A stretch of 64,000 nt of DNA from Oreohelix idahoensis (taxonomy: Eukaryota > Mollusca > Gastropoda > Stylommatophora > Oreohelicidae): positions 124,001 through 188,000 of the forward strand of contig JAMPIV010022935.1 in assembly GCA_024509875.1 (NCBI GenBank). The letters run 5' to 3'. How positions within the stretch are numbered: position 1 is the stretch's first letter; each line of letters starts with the position of its first letter. Shown piece by piece: positions 10,334 through 21,421 of this stretch. The notes under the pieces were generated by a model. That model was not told the origin of the DNA. It worked only from the letters and a program-made list of their open reading frames with translations, and did not search any database. A program made the position numbers and the translations under genes.

Positions 10334-12865
10334 GTTGTTTCCAGTGAAGGCACTTTCCCTCCTAAGTGAGGTTGCTGGTTTGATATTGTCGATGTTTCTG
10401 GAATGTAAGAATGAAGCATTCTCGATAATTGGATCTGTGTTTGTTAGCACAGAAAATGTAGATCTTAATCGCAATAGTCTCCATCTGGCTGATGCGATAT
10501 CAAGAAAATTCGGAGCCGGCGACTATTCTTAACAAAAATCGTATGAATAACATGGAAGTTGTAGGAGGCGACTATTTTGAAATTGTGTAAGGAGTTGGCA
10601 ACCTCATCATGTAAAACAGATTGTTGCAGAAACCACTATTACAAGAATACATGAATGTTTTGGTGTAGGCTTGCTGCAGGGGTCACCTGCAGAGGAGACC
10701 GTATGCTCCATAAGGAACAAAAAAGATATGATGATGATGATCGTAACCACCAGAGCAAAGGAGAATTATTAAAGATGAACAAAAATACATAAACAAGATA
10801 TTCACCACAAAGGTTCAGTACAAAAGTAAGATAAATTATCAAAAATTACAAAGCAGCGCATACCCAACAGAAATACACAGGGCAGTAAATAAGAAGGTAA
10901 CATACAATAAATCAAAGTACAAACATCCAAAAACTCAGCAGGGTTACGGGAGATATTCCCAAGAACATGGAAGAAATATACCACCAACAGATCTTAGAAA
11001 ACGCCACACCAAACGTCAGAGAATTTGCAGTCTGGAAAACCAACAAATGTAATGTACTATATAGAAAAAGGAACACTAATAATAACACATAAGGGGTTTG
11101 AACCCGGGTATCCCATGCTTGAAACAAAATCCAATGTTTTGTGCAAGGCCCTAAAATCAAACAACCATATACCGAACTCTAGATATACATTGTACTGTAC
11201 ACTGAAATATGAGTGCATGCTTGTTTGTAACAATGAAAGTATCGTGAACATAGTGTTAATTATTTCTTTTAAAGCCACTTACTCTTTAGGGGGCGGTTCT
11301 AATAGTTTTCCGCTGTACATCTTCTTGACTGTGCCCACTTTATTGACGTCATACTGGTCTGCGATGTTTGAAGTTGGGTTTTCTGCCACCACATTTGTTA
11401 TCAGTGCAGACGTCAAAAGTGTGATGAGAATCGTTAACACTTCCGGAGTTACTGCGGAGAACTGTTATAACAGTAAATTCCTTGGTGACAACATTAACTG
11501 CAGATATATCTTACAACTGACAACAATAATGACGAGGGGAAGAAGGAATTGAAATCAGAGATTGTTGGCGATTTTGAGACAAGATTGTGGTAAGCGTGGC
11601 ACAGCTGTCGGAGCTTATAAGGGGCGTACGAGCGATTGAATAAGACTGTATTCTTTATATTTTTTGCAAAGGGGCGCAAAAGATATGTAATGCCACATGA
11701 GAAAATTATGTCGCAATGGCTCTGATAAGTTGAAGGTGATGATGATGGTGATGCAAAGAAGTAGAAGCTGGATATATTTCCCTGACATTTTCCTAATGCT
11801 GGCATAAACTTTCATATAATATCGCTATTGTGAATGTGCATTGAGGAAATCCGTGCATAGCTTTACAAGGCAGTCCTTATTCTGGAATTTCCATGGTAAG
11901 AAAGGTTGAGGGAAGCCGAAAAATAGATGGAAAAGAGAACTGGCGATAAAATGAAAGGGATATAAAAGACATGACAAGACCTTGCACTTTATGGTACAGG
12001 ACAGGATCACGTGACATGGTTTTGTTGAAGGCATATACTCCTTGGAGAGAAGAGTAGTGAATTATAGAATAATGTATACACGAACACCCTAGTTATGACC
12101 CACATGCGGTTGAACCGAGTATCACATCCATATGACAAACGCCAGTTTTCATGTGCATGGTCCAAATACTAAACCAAACCAATGAATGAATTGAGAATAT
12201 GTTATCACGTATTTGTCAAATCTCACTCAAATTTTACTGAAATTGATGCGAAAAAAACAAACCCCATGGGTTTATCGCGTTTTACAATTAACTTATTGTA
12301 CTTTGAAAGTATTGTTAATTTGAATGCATGAATATATAATATGAATATGAATAATATGAATGTCAGAATGCATGAAAATATTAAATATTTTAAAAACAGT
12401 GTAGGCCTACCTGATAGGAGCACATGTTGTAGTCCTGTTGAGAGTACAGTGCGACAAATGCTTTAGTGTAAAAGAAACGTGCAAGCAACACGCTGCTTAG
12501 AGCCACGCAAGCACAGGAGACGTGTTCATTGATCTAAGCGGATTAATATTCCTGAAGCAAGTTAAGATTACGCAGTATCTGCCCTGAGTCTGTGTGTGTT
12601 GTGGGAGGGAGAAAAAAAAAAAGGGGGGGGGGTGTATTTTCTGCCTGTGATCCACAATTTTCATTGTCAACTCGATGATTTCGTCCATGCCATTTTAATT
12701 ACGCATTAACCAAATTATCAGTAACAATTATTTCGGTTCACTTTTTAAATTAGCCTACATCAATAAAGCAGCATGTGATTTATAGCTTTATATGTTTTAT
12801 CATTCACATCAACACATCCTATAAAAAACCGATAGACTGAATAAGTATAGCCAGCAGGTGGATCT
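10334..12865. other. Long stretch without a supported gene
   Basis: No domain-bearing open frame. A (GAT)n run at about 10727-10742 follows a CTGCAG palindrome and could be the tail of an old retroposon. A minus-strand GGTTCAAACCC near 11096-11108 resembles a Pol III B box, but no matching A box was found. Poly-A/poly-G runs sit at 12614-12634. Confidence 0.4.
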
Positions 12866-14043
12866 TGTTGAGGACTGTTTCGGGGTGTGCAAGCATGTGA
12901 ATGGTGGCCGCATTCGCATGATTGCACCTCGAGACACCTCAATTGAATTAATACTGGAAATCGCGCAAGTCGATGTATGACGCGTCAAGGCTAGTAACCG
13001 CAGTCCACGTGTGGCCTGCGGGCCTGATGGCCGTGTTTCAAATGTGTGGCATAGCCACTTATGGAAAGTGTCTCAAATGTGTGGCGCAGCCACTTACTCA
13101 AGTGTAGAACCGTTTGTGTTCTGGCTTTAAGCCGATATAAGGATATGTGTATATAGACTGGGTAAGTCTATGTATGGCCATAGAGCCGTCCGGCAGTGTT
13201 TCAAATGTGTGGCAGAGCCACTTATGGAATGTGTATAATATATGTGGCATGGCCACTGATGAGGAATATGTATAAAGTGGTATATCCACTGTGAATTATA
13301 AATAGCGTAGAAATCCGAGTAGATTATGCTGGAAAAGCTAATCAAGTCAAAAGTATAGGACCAGAGTGTCTCAAGGATAATCGCGAGGAATAGCGTAGGA
13401 TACGTTTCGCAAGGATAATATATTTATGGCAGTTAAAGCCTGGCTAGGAAAGCCAAAGTAATTGAATAAGTGGACATAGACAGAATACGCGAATATCATT
13501 TCCTAATGATAATAATTCCACTAAACGGATTTGAAAGAGTTGGTTGCAAACTCAAGGACGCTATAAAATTAACGGTTAACATAGACGTGCAATGTCTGTA
13601 GGATGAACATTGAGTAGATCCTAAAAACTATGTTTTAATGCCAATGTTAGTTGTGTGAAATCGTTTGGTATTCATTTGGAGAAAGGACATGTATTAAAAA
13701 TTCAGTCGTCAGTGGAACTTGTTTTAATTGCCTGAATTATTCAAGTTTACTAATGTGCTGTGACTGTTGAGATAACCCTTGCAAGGTCAGTACAGACTAT
13801 CACATTTATATACAAGTTTAATCATAAAATAATACAACACTGCTGGAGAATTAATACGAAGTAATGAACGACACTGAATTAAACAATAATATTGAATCAC
13901 ACAATAACGGCTCTAAATCTGCAATTGAACTGTAAGCCGAAATGGTAGAGATGAATATAATACCTAAAGAATTATTGAAGAGCAACCCAATAACTCACGT
14001 CCAACGGGCTTCTAATATCTGGAGATAGAAACGACCCGTAACA
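12866..14043 (+). repeat. 5' LTR of element B
   Basis: Starts TGTTGAGGACTG and ends ...ACCCGTAACA two bases before the TGG of the primer site. It aligns with 20289-21421 throughout, with small indels. Inside are repeats of an AATGTGTGGCAT.GCCACTTATGG motif. Confidence 0.9.
13297..13304 (+). promoter_or_regulatory. Candidate TATA box in element B LTR
   Basis: TATAAATA occurs here and at the corresponding place in the 3' LTR (20713-20720), placed to drive transcription from the LTR. Supported by motif and conservation between the LTRs only. Confidence 0.4.
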
Positions 14044-14045
14044 TC

Positions 14046-14083
14046 TGGTGTCAGAAGTCCGTAACATCTGGTGTTCAGAAGTG
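14046..14083 (+). promoter_or_regulatory. Primer binding site of element B, tandemly duplicated
   Basis: TGGTGTCAGAAGT (14046-14058) lies two bases after the LTR end, the normal place for a tRNA primer site, and TGGTGTTCAGAAGTG (14069-14083) repeats it. The intervening CCGTAACATC repeats the LTR terminus too, so LTR end plus PBS is duplicated as a ~23-bp unit. The TGGTGTCAGAAG word is common in gypsy-type primer sites; I do not assign the tRNA. Confidence 0.7.
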
Positions 14084-15325
14084 TAGAATTCATCTTCTCC
14101 GTTACCCAATTCGACGAACTAACGTTATTGTGTCAGGCTCAAGTTGGGAAACATTTCGGTTCAAACAACTACAAGAACATTTCAGTTCGAAACGGACAAG
14201 GTCACAGTGGAGATTAAATAGTTCGAATAATTTTATTCAAGACGCAAGTCAAATCTGGCAACTCAAGTACGCACAGAAACCTACGAATGTCAAGGTCGAA
14301 TCAAGATTCCTGCTAACGGTCACTTTCAGCGCTGAGGTAACTTGAGTTTACTTCTTCAATTCGTTGATCCTGAACCGACCCAGAGACCAGTAAATACCAG
14401 CCATACCCTTGCTGTACGTCCAGATCAATCGGGAAAGTATTTCGACATAAATTCGTTCGATACTAAATGTGAACGTAGTATCTTCAATCAAACGGACGTT
14501 GGCTACTCATTGGGGACGACTCGAACAGCTGTGTGAATCTTGTTGTGGTTTTCACAAATCACAATGGAGGGATCGTATTAAGATAAGTTCTTGTCTAAAT
14601 TAGAGCTCTTGACTAGATTGTGTTGTCCAGTTGGCTAGCTTTGGCCTTCAATTTTTCTCCACTGTCACTTGCCTGTTTTATTTGCAGTTCTACTCAGTAT
14701 CATTATGTGTATAAAACCTATATGTTTTATGTATATACGTGGGACGGTTGGCTAGGGCTTATTCTGTACTCGAATATATTTCCTTGCGGAAAAATTCTAG
14801 TAAGAATAACGACTTTTAGGGTTAAATGATTGTATTTGCTGACTGAGGAACTAACTCTTTTGTTAGGATATAAATTAACTGAAGCCTCAGTTCGCAATAC
14901 AAACATATTTTTTTTTGTTAGTTGTGACGTCACGTGCCTACGTCATTTTTAATTTGCATAACCTAGTTTCCGTATTGTTGACAATTTTATTCGTCTGTGA
15001 TCCAAAATCTCTCTGTCTCAGTGTTTGTTTAAAGACGACTTGTATCGTAATATTTTTGTAATGTTATTTAATCATTTCATTTTCTCTTATTAATATGTCC
15101 AGTTCCTACTTAGTTTCTTTATATCTATTTGAAGGTGTCGTACAAATGAACATATCATTTCATTGTATTTCATTTGATTGTTCCATCCATTGTCTATTGT
15201 CACCTGTGCTTGTCTCTGGCATACATTATACATCATAGTTACATTGGATTTACTGATATCACATATTCATAATAAATTTGCTCACAAATAATATACTTAT
15301 ATAAGTAATTGAGAAACGTATCACC
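14084..15325 (+). other. 5' leader of element B
   Basis: Non-coding leader between primer site and gag. Short open frames here show no domain. A poly-T run sits at 14910-14918. Confidence 0.6.
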
Positions 15326-16198
15326 ATGTCTACGTTAGAAGATTTTATTAAAATTGGACAGAGCCTAGGTAAATCGGGATCTGATCTTGAACTTTATGCT
15401 GAGAATAGATATGAAAAGCATTTATCTCAACTGGAGAGAATTGAACAACGTGAACTTAAAAAGTTGGAATTAGCCCAACAAAAAGAACTTAAAGAAAAAG
15501 AATTGGCTCAACAAGATAAAGAGAGAGAATTACATAAAGAACTTAAAGAAAAAGAAATGGCTCATAAAGAAAAAGAAATGGCTCAACAAGAAAAAGAGAG
15601 AGAATTGGAAAAACAGAAAATGGAAATAAGAAAAATGGAACTTCTCCAATTGGACCAAGCTCATAAACATGCTATGGAGCTTGAGGCTTTAAGACTAAAT
15701 GCTGAGAAAGAAAGGGCGTTAGAATTAGCTAAGGTACAATCAGATCAGTCTAGGCCTTCAGCTAATTCAAATGTATTTTACCCAAAATTGAAAATACCAC
15801 ATTTCGATCAGTCTAGAGATTGTGTGGATTCCTTTTTATCCAGATTTATTATGAAAGTTACAGGTTTAAATATACCTAAGGAAAGATGGAGTAGTCTTTT
15901 GGTTGATTTTTTGACCGGGGACTCACTCAAAGTTTTCATGAATCTGGATGAGAAAAGCAGAAACGATTTTGATGTCGTAAAAGAAGTACTTCTTAGACGC
16001 TTCCAGTTAACTGAATCTGGATTCCGAGATCGTTTCCATGCGGCTAAGCCAAGTAAGGAAGCTGACTTTGGGGAATTTATTGCTTCCATTAAACATTTTT
16101 TCAATAGATGGATAGATTTGTCAGGTATTACCAAATCATATGAAGGGTTGATGGATCTCATGCTACGAGATAAAGTGCTATCCTCGTGTAGTCATTAA
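15326..16198 (+). CDS. gag: gag of element B
   Basis: A 290-residue Gag starting MSTLEDFIKIGQSLG..., the same start word as in element C (MSTLDYFI...), which supports ATG 15326. Residues ~30-140 are a highly charged coiled coil built from KELKEKE / AQQEKERE repeats. Residues ~150-285 are the capsid-like core (FYPKLKIPHFDQ, DFLTGDSLKVF, VLLRRFQL, FRDRFH, FGEFIASIKHFFNRW, YEGLMDLMLRDKVLSS), alignable with element C. The frame ends at TAA 16196-16198, but the same frame continues at once with the rest of gag (LESFLQERHPNSIEEYEKF...). The stop therefore either lets readthrough set the gag:pol ratio or is a nonsense mutation; element C has no stop here. Confidence 0.85.
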   Translation: MSTLEDFIKIGQSLGKSGSDLELYAENRYEKHLSQLERIEQRELKKLELAQQKELKEKELAQQDKERELHKELKEKEMAHKEKEMAQQEKERELEKQKMEIRKMELLQLDQAHKHAMELEALRLNAEKERALELAKVQSDQSRPSANSNVFYPKLKIPHFDQSRDCVDSFLSRFIMKVTGLNIPKERWSSLLVDFLTGDSLKVFMNLDEKSRNDFDVVKEVLLRRFQLTESGFRDRFHAAKPSKEADFGEFIASIKHFFNRWIDLSGITKSYEGLMDLMLRDKVLSSCSH

Positions 16199-19100
16199 TT
16201 AGAGTCATTCCTACAGGAAAGACACCCCAACTCTATTGAAGAATACGAAAAATTTGGTAGAAACTTCGTCACGGCACATCCAAACAAGGATGTACATAGA
16301 TCTTTTCCTCGAGATCCTATGCCTACGTGCTCAGCACTCCATGATCATAGATCTTATGATCACCGACCTAGATCGAAGAGCGTTGACGGACGATATCGTA
16401 CAAATTTTCGTCAAGAATATCGGGGGTCTTACAACTTCCCTCGTTATCGCTCTCCTTCAAGATTCTACCGTCGGAGTTATCGAGGCTATTCACCTCATGA
16501 TCGTGGAGGCCACAAAGGTAGGGGTCGTGATGATTATCACAGACAGTATCATAGAGATTACGATGATCATAGATCATCTTACAACAAGAGTGATGATAAC
16601 GCTGAGTCAACAGATTTTTATTATGATAAGAAAAAGGCATTCAAAAAGAAGGCAGGTCATTCTAGATCTTCCGCGAAGAACAATGACAAATATAGTCATG
16701 CTAATGCATGTACTGACAAAAGAGATCATGATAGCGATGAGAACAAACATGCTAATTCATGTAGTATGTTAGATGACTCTTGTTATATTTGTCAATCACA
16801 TCTGATATCAGATAGGAAAAAGACACTTCGTTGCGGACACACTATGTCTTCTATGTCTGCTTGTGAGAATTTAGGACGTCTCACATACCATAAGGGATTT
16901 TTATATGGAAAAGAGGTAAGAGTTTTGCGAGACAGCGGATGTTCCACTGTCGGGATACAGCACTCGCTTATCGAGCCCTCTGCATTCACAGGTAAAACTG
17001 TGAAATGTATTACTTTTGGTGGGAATGTGGAGAAATTCCCAGTAGCACATGTCTATATTGACACACCTTTTTATACAGGTACTGTATATGCCTGCGGCTT
17101 AAGAGCTCCCGTGGCTGAGATAATATTAGGTAACATACCTGGAGTTAGAGATTGCACTCCAGATGAGATAGCAAGATGGGTTGAATCTCACCCACTGGTG
17201 GCAAATGCTGTTGTCACCAGAGCACAACAGTTGGCGACAGATATGGCCACCTCACCTACACCTGTATTAGAGACAATTATGTCTCCACACGTCGTTGCTG
17301 AATCACCAGCGGCGTTTGCAGTAAAACAAAGAAATGATCCAAGTTTACAGCGTTTATTTGCGCTAGCAGAGAATAAAGTTATTAAACATACGAGATCATC
17401 ACAACATTGGTTTCAGATAAAGAAGTCCATATTAACAAGATACTATGATGATGGTATTTCTATTATTCATCAGGTGGTTGTTCCAAAAGAATATAGACCA
17501 TTGGTATTACAGACAGGACATGACTCTCCCATGGCAGGTCACATGGGCATTAAAAGAACATTATTCAGAGTCACGTCACAATTCTATTGGCCTGGCGTCA
17601 ATAAGGACACAAAATTGTATTGTAGGTCATGTACGACATGTCAGAGCATATCACGTAAGGGCAGATTCCATACGGCACCCTTACAAATCACTGATGTACC
17701 AGAAAGACCTTTTAAAAAGATAGCAATAGATATTATTGGTCCGTTATCAATTCCATCTAATAATGGGTTTCGATATATCTTAACATGTATAGACCTTTGT
17801 ACACGTTGGCCTGAGGCTATACCTCTGAAAACCATTACTACTGCGTCGGTATCTGATGCATTGTTTGCGATTTTTTGTCGCATTGGTTTTCCGGAAGAAA
17901 TCTTGTCAGACAGAGGTTCACAATTCACCTCAAACATTATGAAGGAAGTGGAGTCGATGCTATCAATTCACCATTCGTTTTCAAGTGCATATCACGCCCA
18001 AACGAACGGGGTCTGCGAGCGCTACAACGGGTCGCTTAAACAGATTCTTCATAAGATCACTGAGGAATGTCCTCGTGACTGGGACCGGCTCCTTTGTGCA
18101 GCCTTATTTGCATTTCGAGAGGTCCCCCACGAAAGCACGGGCTTTAGTCCGTTCGAGCTCGTTTATGGCTCTAATCCACGTGGCCCAATGATGATTCTAA
18201 AGAATTTGTTGGTCGGATCATCAGCAGATGAATCCACCCGTACTAGTTATGAGCTAGTTATTGAACTTCGACAAAGAATCATTGATGCGTGCACATATGC
18301 ATCTGATAGCATAAAATCGGCGACACAAAAATCTAGATTATTCCATAATCAAAAGAGAACATTACGATATTTTAATCCTGGGGAAAAAGTTTGGTTACTA
18401 CTTCCTCACGATGATAATAAACTTTTGGTGTCATGGCAGGGTCCATTTGTGATCATTAAACGAGTCACAGATGTTGATTACGCTATAAACATAAGAGGGA
18501 AAATTAAGACTTTCCATGTCAATATGCTGAAATTGGCAGTGGAAAGACCACAAGAGTTAATTCCCATTATTAACTCTGTTTCTGAGTCTTCATCTCATAT
18601 TTCTTCTTTCGCATTAGTGAATGACGAAGACACTACATCGTCGATTCCTCTACAGTTTTCTTTACCATCTTTACAATCTTCCGAATCTTGGAAGGATGTC
18701 ACAATTTCTTCGACTTTGTCATCTAAACAACAAAGTCAAGTTCAAGAAATTCTTCTTTCTTTTAATGATGTACTTACTGACCTTCCAGGTAGAACATCTT
18801 TAATTTCTCATGACATCATTCTGACAGACAATCATCCTATTAAACTAAGACCTTACCCTATTTCTCTACATCATAAAGATAAGGTTGAAAAGGAACTGAA
18901 GGATATGATAAGATTGGGAGTCATATCTCCATCAGAGTCACCTTATGCTTTTCCCATGGTAATTGTGAAAAAGAGGGATGGTTCGTTCCGTATTTGTATT
19001 GATTTCAGACGTCAAAATAGTATCACAATTAGCGACGCTGAACCAATGCATTTGTTGGACGACCTCCTTTCTCAAGTGTCACAAGCTACTTACTTTAGTA

Positions 19101-20101
19101 AATTAGATCTGTCGAAAGGATATTGGCAGATACCTCTGACAGAACATGCCAAGCCTTTCACCGCCTTTACTACTCCATTTGGATTGTTCCAATGGAATTA
19201 CATGTGCTTCGGCCTTGTAAACGCGCCTGCGACATTTGTGCGCATGATGCGCCGCCTTCTGGGCGATAGAAAAGATGTTATCACATATATTGATGACATC
19301 TGTCTATTTCACGACTCATGGGAAGACCACATTACTGGTTTATCTTCTTTACTTCTTACACTGCGACAAAATGGTTTGACTGTAAGACCTTCTAAGGTCC
19401 AGATAGGTTGTCGGGAGATTACATTTCTGGGTCACCGCATAGGTAACCACAGATTACATCCCGATGACAATACATTCAAGCGCATATTAGATATTGCTAC
19501 ACCATCATCGAAGATGCAAGTGAGAAGCTTGCTGGGGTTAATCAATTATTATCATAAATTTATACCTCACTTCTCACAGATTTCTGCTCCTTTGTCCGGA
19601 TTGCTGGCCAAAGGTAGTCCAAAAAAAATTTTGTGGACACCGCAATGTGAAGAAGCTCTGATTAGGATAAAGAATTTATTTAGGAATCCTCCTATTTTAT
19701 TATTACCAAATTTACATGTACCATTTGTGATTCAAACAGATGCTTCTAGTTGCGGAATTGCAGGATGTTTGCTTCAATGCTATGAAGAAATTCTACATCC
19801 ATGCTTGTTTGTATCACGCAAGCTTACACCTGCTGAACAAAAATATGCAACAGGCGAGCGCGAGCTTTTAGCTGTGGTCTGGTGCCTGGAGAAACTGTCT
19901 AAATATCTGATCGGGAAGAAGTTTTATATTCAGACAGACCACAGCCCACTTACTTTCATCACTTCCAGAACAATGCGGAATGCGAGAATACACAGGTGGT
20001 TCCTATTGTTACAGGAGTTCGCATTTACCATCATACCAATTTCTGGAACAGATAATAATCTCGCGGACTTGTTGTCTAGAAATTTTTCGTCACAGGATTG
20101 A
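16199..20101 (+). CDS. pol: gag C-terminus and Pol (PR-IN-RT-RNase H) of element B
   Basis: The frame is open from the gag stop to TGA 20099-20101; the first Met is 16319, and residues below are counted from it. Residues 1-130 are Arg/Tyr/His/Asp-rich, a likely nucleic-acid-binding tail. A CX2CX13CGH motif is near 155-175. Protease: LRDSGCSTVG near 203-212 with IILGNI near 268. A TRAQ linker follows, then the integrase H2C2 domain ~400-442 (HDSPMAGH...CRSCTTC). Integrase core: AIDIIG ~470, SDRGSQF ~531, VCERYN ~567. RT begins ~845 with catalytic YIDD ~991. RNase H starts with IQTDASSCG ~1138 and ends ADLLSR. All catalytic acidic residues expected by eye are present. Protease would process the chain; RT/RNase H copy the RNA and integrase inserts the DNA. 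Confidence 0.93.
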   Translation, partial: LESFLQERHPNSIEEYEKFGRNFVTAHPNKDVHRSFPRDPMPTCSALHDHRSYDHRPRSKSVDGRYRTNFRQEYRGSYNFPRYRSPSRFYRRSYRGYSPHDRGGHKGRGRDDYHRQYHRDYDDHRSSYNKSDDNAESTDFYYDKKKAFKKKAGHSRSSAKNNDKYSHANACTDKRDHDSDENKHANSCSMLDDSCYICQSHLISDRKKTLRCGHTMSSMSACENLGRLTYHKGFLYGKEVRVLRDSGCSTVGIQHSLIEPSAFTGKTVKCITFGGNVEKFPVAHVYIDTPFYTGTVYACGLRAPVAEIILGNIPGVRDCTPDEIARWVESHPLVANAVVTRAQQLATDMATSPTPVLETIMSPHVVAESPAAFAVKQRNDPSLQRLFALAENKVIKHTRSSQHWFQIKKSILTRYYDDGISIIHQVVVPKEYRPLVLQTGHDSPMAGHMGIKRTLFRVTSQFYWPGVNKDTKLYCRSCTTCQSISRKGRFHTAPLQITDVPERPFKKIAIDIIGPLSIPSNNGFRYILTCIDLCTRWPEAIPLKTITTASVSDALFAIFCRIGFPEEILSDRGSQFTSNIMKEVESMLSIHHSFSSAYHAQTNGVCERYNGSLKQILHKITEECPRDWDRLLCAALFAFREVPHESTGFSPFELVYGSNPRGPMMILKNLLVGSSADESTRTSYELVIELRQRIIDACTYASDSIKSATQKSRLFHNQKRTLRYFNPGEKVWLLLPHDDNKLLVSWQGPFVIIKRVTDVDYAINIRGKIKTFHVNMLKLAVERPQELIPIINSVSESSSHISSFALVNDEDTTSSIPLQFSLPSLQSSESWKDVTISSTLSSKQQSQVQEILLSFNDVLTDLPGRTSLISHDIILTDNHPIKLRPYPISLHHKDKVEKELKDMIRLGVISPSESPYAFPMVIVKKRDGSFRICIDFRRQNSITISDAEPMHLLDDLLSQVSQATYFSKLDLSKGYWQIPLTEHAKPFTAFTTPFGLFQWNYMCFGLVNAPATFVRMMRRLLGDRKDVITYIDDICLFHDSWEDHITGLSSLLLTLRQNGLTVRPSKVQIGCREITFLGHRIGNHRLHPDDNTFKRILDIATPSSKMQVRSLLGLINYYHKFIPHFSQISAPLSGLLAKGSPKKILWTPQCEEALIRIKNLFRNPPILLLPNLHVPFVIQTDASSCGIAGCLLQCYEEILHPCLFVSRKLTPAEQKYATGERELLAVVWCLEKLSKYLIGKKFYIQTDHSPLTFITSRTMRNARIHRWFLLLQEFAFTIIPISGTDNNLADLLSRNFSSQD

Positions 20102-20270
20102 TTATGACTTTGCTTTTGGCGTGACCAAAGTTGACTATATGTATATAATTTTATAATCCACATTTCTGATTATGAGTGCTAATTTAATTAGATAATTCTT
20201 AATGATGAATAACATTATATTCGTGTACATCTTCGCCACCACTCTCACACGTGCCACGAGTGTCACGTTT

Positions 20271-20288
20271 GGGAGCGGGGGGGCAGGA
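20271..20288 (+). promoter_or_regulatory. Polypurine tract of element B
   Basis: GGGAGCGGGGGGGCAGGA directly precedes the 3' LTR TGTTGAGG. This is the textbook position for the plus-strand primer. Confidence 0.85.
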
Positions 20289-21421
20289 TGTTGAGGACTG
20301 TTTCGCGGTTGCAGACATGTGAATGGTGGCCAAACATTCGCATGGTTGCACCACGAACCACCTCAATTGAATTAATACTGGAAATCGCGCAAAGTCGATG
20401 TTGACGCGTCAAGGCTAGTAACCGCAGTCCATGTGGCCTGCGGGCCTATGGCCGTGTTTCAAATGTGTGGCATAGCCACTTATGGAAAGTGTCTCAAATG
20501 TGTGGCGAATTACTTACTCAAATCGCGCAAATCGTTTGTGTTCTGGCTTTAAGCGTATAAGGCTATGTACCGACTGGGTAAGTCTATGTATGGCCATAGA
20601 ACCGTCCGGCAGTGTTTCAAATGTGTGGCAGGGCCACTTATGGAATGTGTATAATATATGTGGCATGGCCACTGATGAGGAATATGTATAAAGTGGTATA
20701 TCCACTGTGAATTATAAATAGCGTAGAAATCCGTGTAGATTATGCTGGAAAAGCTAATCAAGTCAAAAGTATAGGACCAGAGTGTCTCAAGGATAATCGC
20801 GAATAGCGTAGGATACGTTTCGCAAGGATATTATATTTATGGCAGTTAAAGCCTGGCTAGGAAAGCCAAAGTAATTGAATAAGTGGACATAGACAGAATA
20901 CGCGAATATGAAATAAGGATATCATTTCCTAATGATAATAATTCCACTAAACGGATTTGAAAGAGTTGGTTGCAAACTCAAGGACGCTATAGAATTAACG
21001 GTTAACACAGACGTGCAATGTCTGTAGGACGAACATTGAGTAGATCCTAAAAAACTATGTTTTAATGCCAATGTTAGTTGTGTGAAATCGTTTGGTATTC
21101 ATTTGGAGAAAGGACATGTATTAAAAATTCAGTCGTCAATGGAACTTGTTTTAATTGCCTGAATTATTCAAGTTTACTAATGTGCTGTGACTGTTGAGAT
21201 AACCCTTGCAAGGTCAGTACAGACTATCACATTTATATACAAGTTTAATCATAAAATAATACAACACTGCTGGAGAATTAATACGAAGTAATGAACGACA
21301 CTGAATTAAACAATAATATTGAATCACACAATAACGGCTCTAAATCTGCAATTGAACTGTAAGCCGAAATGGTAGAGATGAATATTATACCTAAAGAATT
21401 ATTGAAGAGCAACCCAATAAC
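20289..21421 (+). repeat. 3' LTR of element B, right end truncated
   Basis: Aligns to the 5' LTR from TGTTGAGGACTG to CAACCCAATAAC. The final ~60 bp present at 13985-14043 are missing, and the sequence passes directly into LINE sequence. Small internal indels separate the two LTRs. Confidence 0.88.

Larger units (their letters stand above)
12866..21421 (+). mobile_element. LTR retrotransposon B (Ty3/gypsy family, integrase-before-RT, Gmr1-like)
   Basis: Two LTRs (12866-14043 and 20289-21421) enclose a tRNA-type primer site, a leader, gag, a long pol and a clear polypurine tract. The RT and integrase sequences are of Ty3/gypsy type, but the domain order is PR-IN-RT-RNase H, the order of Ty1/copia. 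This combination is known from Gmr1-like elements. Gag and pol lie in the same frame, separated by one TAA at 16196-16198. The 3' LTR lacks its last ~60 bp and abuts a LINE fragment, and no target duplication is visible. Confidence 0.92.

Noticed and set aside
10028..10532. Long frames across the compound microsatellite
   Set aside because: Translations are dipeptide repeats (IYIY, THTH, RERE) from simple sequence.
10587..10640. Third copy of repeat H
   Set aside because: Only a short GTTGGCAACCTCATCATGT similarity; too little to call.
11096..11108. B box of a SINE near 11.1 kb (minus strand)
   Set aside because: No matching A box at a suitable distance and no tail or target duplication.
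16236..16772. 178-codon frame overlapping the start of element B pol
   Set aside because: Shadow in another frame of the real gag-pol sequence; the true frame carries the conserved motifs.
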